The notes beneath the pieces were generated by a model. The model worked only from the letters and a program-made list of their open reading frames with translations. It searched no databases and was not told the DNA's origin. From contig JBBAEN010000001.1 in the NCBI GenBank assembly GCA_041655955.1, positions 434,001 through 498,000 of the forward strand: DNA of 64,000 nucleotides, written 5' to 3'. Positions 61,386-64,000 of this stretch are shown here, in pieces. This stretch comes from Micavibrio_A sp041655955 (lineage in GTDB: Bacteria > Pseudomonadota > Alphaproteobacteria > Micavibrionales > Micavibrionaceae). The position numbers were made by a program, and so were the translations under genes. How positions within the stretch are numbered: position 1 is the stretch's first letter; every line of letters begins with the position of its first letter.

Positions 61386-62321
61386 TTATGATGTCGGCTG
61401 CCGGCGCTTTTTGTGTTTGCGGTCGGGAAGCGCGTTGCCCCAGCGCATTTCCGGCGCAAGGTAAGTCGGCATCACATTGTTATAAACCGCCATAAGGTTC
61501 TTCAGAGCGTTATGCGTTTCCTTGGGCGTCTTGCAATGCGCGAAATTCGCGGCATGCAATCCAGAGCGGAACAGGCAGGTGTCGATGCCGGACGCATGCG
61601 CGCCGATAATATCATGCGCCATCGTGTCGCCGAGCATCACCGTCTGCGCCGGATAAATATCCTTTTGCTGGAGATAGCGGATGCAATAATTGAAAATAAG
61701 CTTATGCGGCTTGCCGATATAATTGACGATTCCGCCGGAATCCTCATAGCGCCGCGCAAGCAGCATCGGCCCCGTCAACAGCCCCGCCCCGATCATCGAA
61801 AGACTGTCCGGATTTTGGCAAAACGCTTTTAAACGCCGCTGGATCGCCTTGCGGATAAGCGGATCGTAATGTTCCAGCGTCCGGCGCGGATAATCCATGC
61901 CGAGGATGAGGACGAAATCGGCCCCGTCTATGTCATCGACAATCTCGATCCCGCTATCCTTGAAAATCTCGTCCTGCCCTTTACGGCCAAAAACGTAACA
62001 GCGCTTGCCGAGCTGCTCGAACGCCCCCTCTTTCCGGGCGTTGAATCCCTCCCACAGCACTTCGGCGGGCGTTACGATGGCGTTATAAAGGCTGGGGCCG
62101 AGGCCCATTTTCTTGAGCTTCGCCTTATTGGCTTCGGCCCGCTCGTCGGAGTTGGAAAGGATAAGGATGGTTTTCTTGCGCTCTTTCAGCTCCTTCATGC
62201 AATCGACGACGCCGGGGAACAGCTCTTCACCGTCATGGAGCACGCCCCATTGATCGATGATAAAGCCCATATAGCTGTCGGAGATATCGGAAACCCCCTC
62301 ACAGAATTTTGTTTTCGCCAT
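61386..62321 (-). CDS. HAD-superfamily class IIA hydrolase (TIGR01459 type)
   Basis: A 311-residue HAD phosphatase-like protein of the NagD/class IIA group. The nucleophile motif reads GFIIDQWGVLHDGEELFPG, where the first Asp is followed by Q rather than the usual second Asp-type residue two positions on (DQWGV for DxDG). Motif II is ILILSNSD and motif III/IV is VMLGDTMAHDIIGAHASGID. The group is common in alphaproteobacteria. Substrate unknown, perhaps a sugar or nucleotide phosphate. The C-terminus is basic (RKHKKRRQ). Confidence 0.9.
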   Translation of the reverse strand: MAKTKFCEGVSDISDSYMGFIIDQWGVLHDGEELFPGVVDCMKELKERKKTILILSNSDERAEANKAKLKKMGLGPSLYNAIVTPAEVLWEGFNARKEGAFEQLGKRCYVFGRKGQDEIFKDSGIEIVDDIDGADFVLILGMDYPRRTLEHYDPLIRKAIQRRLKAFCQNPDSLSMIGAGLLTGPMLLARRYEDSGGIVNYIGKPHKLIFNYCIRYLQQKDIYPAQTVMLGDTMAHDIIGAHASGIDTCLFRSGLHAANFAHCKTPKETHNALKNLMAVYNNVMPTYLAPEMRWGNALPDRKHKKRRQPTS

Positions 62322-62401
62322 GGCGCAAGATTGCTTTCAGGTAGAATAACGCTGTCCGGCGGGTATTATGGCCGAGAAAGAGCGGTAAAATCAACCTGTT
62401 A

Positions 62402-62442
62402 ATAAAAATAAGCGCTCCCCTCCCGGCAAAGGGAGAGGAGCG
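62402..62442 (-). terminator. Terminator of the TipN-like gene
   Basis: CGCTCC-C-CTCCC (62413-62424) pairs with GGGAG-A-GGAGCG (62431-62442) with one mismatch and a 6-base loop; on the minus strand a T-rich tract (CTTATTTTTATT) follows. It lies between the coiled-coil gene and the HAD gene. Confidence 0.75.
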
Positions 62443-62493
62443 GGAAATAAGGGATTAGCCGCCGGAAAAACAGGCGGGCGGGTTTTAAGCCCG

Positions 62494-64000
62494 TCAGGCG
62501 GCCTTGCGGCCCGCGCTCTCCTTCATTTTCCTCGGCTCGCGGCCTGTGGCGGCGCATAGGAACTGGTAGAGCTTGCCGACATCCGAAGACAGGAAGGTCG
62601 AAGCCAGCAGGTCGCCGTGATCATTGGCAAGCGCCTGATCGTAGACTTCCTCGAACTGGCGGGTAAAGCGCCCGACATAGTTGCGGAATTCCGAATCGTT
62701 GGAATATTTCTCGCGGATTTTGTCGATCGGCATCCTGTCTTCCATTTCGACAAGGCGGCGGGTAAAGGCCGCGATATCGCCGGACTGATAGGATTTCCAC
62801 GGTTTCTCCTGAATGCCGCCTTCGGATGCGCGGGTAATATCCACGGAGAGCGAGTGCAGGGATTCCACGACAAAGCGCGAGGAGGACATAAACGCATCGC
62901 GCTTCACCTTCCATTCCGTGTCGCGGATAGCTTCGATCTGGCGGGCCGCATCCTGCGCCGCCTTGAAGAGGACGCTGGACTGGCGGGAGAAGGTCGTGGA
63001 CGCTTCTTCCGACGCTTTGAGCGCCTTGGTCGAAACCGTGACAAGCCGTTCGGATTCTTCCGAAAGACGCTCGCGGGAATCCTCGATCCGCACCGAAACA
63101 TCCTTGGCGGCGCTGCCGACCTCGTCCAGCTTGGTGGACAGGACGGACACGGCGCGGCTGATGGAATCCGCGGTGCGGCTTCCCGATTCCGCAACGGAAT
63201 CCGCCTGCTCCGACAATTCGTTGCCATATTCCTTGGAGGTCGCGAGCGACAGGCGCATCTGCTCCGCCACTTCGCGCGCGCGCAGGGCAAAGGAATCGCC
63301 AGCCTGTTTGATTTCCAGCAAGGTTTCCTGCGACGCCTTCAGCAAGTTGTCGGCCTCTTTTTGAACGTCCTCAATGAGGGTCTTGCCGCTATTGACGACT
63401 TCCTCGCCCGTATCACGGAGCTTCAAGCCCTCCTCCATCGCCTTTGCGCCGGCCTCGTCAAAACGGACGGCGGCCTGTTCCGCGACCGTTTCCGCCTGCC
63501 CCGCCTGCCGCAGGAATTCATCACCCGCGTCTTTCATCTGCGCGACGGCCTGTCCGACGGAAATGGACAATTCATGGAATTGCTCGTTGATGGCTTTCTG
63601 GACGGCCTCGATCTTGATGAGCGCCTGATCGGTCGCAAGATGGATATCGGACGCCTGGTTATCGAGCGTCGCCTCGATATTGCGCATTTTCTCGGATGCC
63701 GACGCCGCGGCGGACTCGATATCGCCGACGCGGTCGCGCAAATGGTCGGAGGAGGATTTGAGGATGGTCGAAGCCTCGTCGGAGCCTTCCTTCAAACGCT
63801 CCAAACGGTCGTCGAAAATATCGCCGATCTCGTTCAGCCTGCCGAGGCTCGAAGCGGAGGTATCGTCGAAATCGCCGCGAAGTTTTTCAAGCCGTTCCTG
63901 CGCCGTTTCGGCGCTGGCGATGGCGCGGCTATAGATAGGCTCGATCCTCTCTGCCGTTTCTTGCAAGGATTCCGCGACGCCCGCAATGGCGCCCGTCGCC
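62494..64000 (-). CDS. Large coiled-coil protein, TipN-like C-terminal region (5'-truncated by window edge)
   Basis: The frame is open to the window edge, so the N-terminus lies outside; about 501 codons are visible. The first about 340 visible residues are heptad-rich coiled coil, with many Ala, Glu, Ser, Asp and Gln residues and repeated DSVAES/SEESERL-type stretches. The last about 150 residues form a distinct conserved domain (FVVESLHSLSVDITRA, then KSYQSGDIAAFTRRLVEM, and STFLSSDVGKLYQFLCAAT). This layout resembles the Caulobacter polarity factor TipN and relatives, which I recall with a similar C-terminal domain. That identity is an inference. A terminator follows the stop. Confidence 0.7.
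   Translation of the reverse strand, partial: ATGAIAGVAESLQETAERIEPIYSRAIASAETAQERLEKLRGDFDDTSASSLGRLNEIGDIFDDRLERLKEGSDEASTILKSSSDHLRDRVGDIESAAASASEKMRNIEATLDNQASDIHLATDQALIKIEAVQKAINEQFHELSISVGQAVAQMKDAGDEFLRQAGQAETVAEQAAVRFDEAGAKAMEEGLKLRDTGEEVVNSGKTLIEDVQKEADNLLKASQETLLEIKQAGDSFALRAREVAEQMRLSLATSKEYGNELSEQADSVAESGSRTADSISRAVSVLSTKLDEVGSAAKDVSVRIEDSRERLSEESERLVTVSTKALKASEEASTTFSRQSSVLFKAAQDAARQIEAIRDTEWKVKRDAFMSSSRFVVESLHSLSVDITRASEGGIQEKPWKSYQSGDIAAFTRRLVEMEDRMPIDKIREKYSNDSEFRNYVGRFTRQFEEVYDQALANDHGDLLASTFLSSDVGKLYQFLCAATGREPRKMKESAGRKAA

Overview
The window is a gene-dense piece of an alphaproteobacterial chromosome with moderately high GC. The gene order (lexA-comEC-gltX-gltA; lpxB-lpxI-lpxA-fabZ-lpxD-ompH-bamA-rseP-dxr-cdsA-uppS-frr-pyrH; tsf-rpsB; dnaE-lolD-lolC/E-proS-DUF1467-rnj-coaX-birA-nuoN...nuoA) is the classic alphaproteobacterial backbone, and the use of LpxI and the GAAC-N7-GAAC LexA operator agree with this. 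The lineage within the class cannot be fixed from the sequence alone; the eukaryal/archaeal-type ProRS and the long-form PurL suggest a less-studied, deep-branching group.

Region 1 (1-6.5 kb): the 3' end of trpC, lexA with its autoregulatory operators, comEC on the minus strand, then gltX and gltA on the plus strand. Region 2 (6.5-22.4 kb, minus): a long envelope-biogenesis run covering lipid A synthesis (lpxB, lpxI, lpxA, lpxD), fatty acid synthesis (fabZ), outer-membrane protein assembly (ompH/skp, bamA), the RseP site-2 protease, isoprenoid and phospholipid precursors (dxr, cdsA, uppS), ribosome recycling (frr), pyrH, tsf and rpsB. An exported DUF305 protein with a His-rich tail sits between tsf and pyrH.

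Region 3 (22.6-41.6 kb): an unrecognised plus-strand protein, then a minus-strand run of dnaE, the LolD/LolC-E exporter, a type-3 ProRS, an exported unknown, DUF1467, RNase J, CoaX, BirA and nuoN-nuoH. Region 4 (41.6-54.9 kb): the rest of the complex I locus. A MazG-like pyrophosphohydrolase gene is translationally coupled to nuoG. A plus-strand block (two RNA-methyltransferase-like genes, purL, purQ, a small membrane protein) separates nuoG from nuoF. A possible 72-codon gene links nuoA to nuoB.

Region 5 (55-64 kb): tRNA-Asp, alanine dehydrogenase, a 33-residue ORF with its own Shine-Dalgarno and terminator, a LysM protein, tRNA-Pro, DUF192, an alpha/beta hydrolase, an MsbA-like exporter, a HAD-IIA hydrolase and the C-terminal part of a large coiled-coil (TipN-like) protein cut by the window edge.

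No insertion sequence, phage, CRISPR array or rRNA was seen. The window is mostly housekeeping. The unusual parts are the interruptions of conserved operons (DUF305 in tsf-pyrH, MazG and the purine block in nuo), the xenologous-looking proS and purL, and several small genes.
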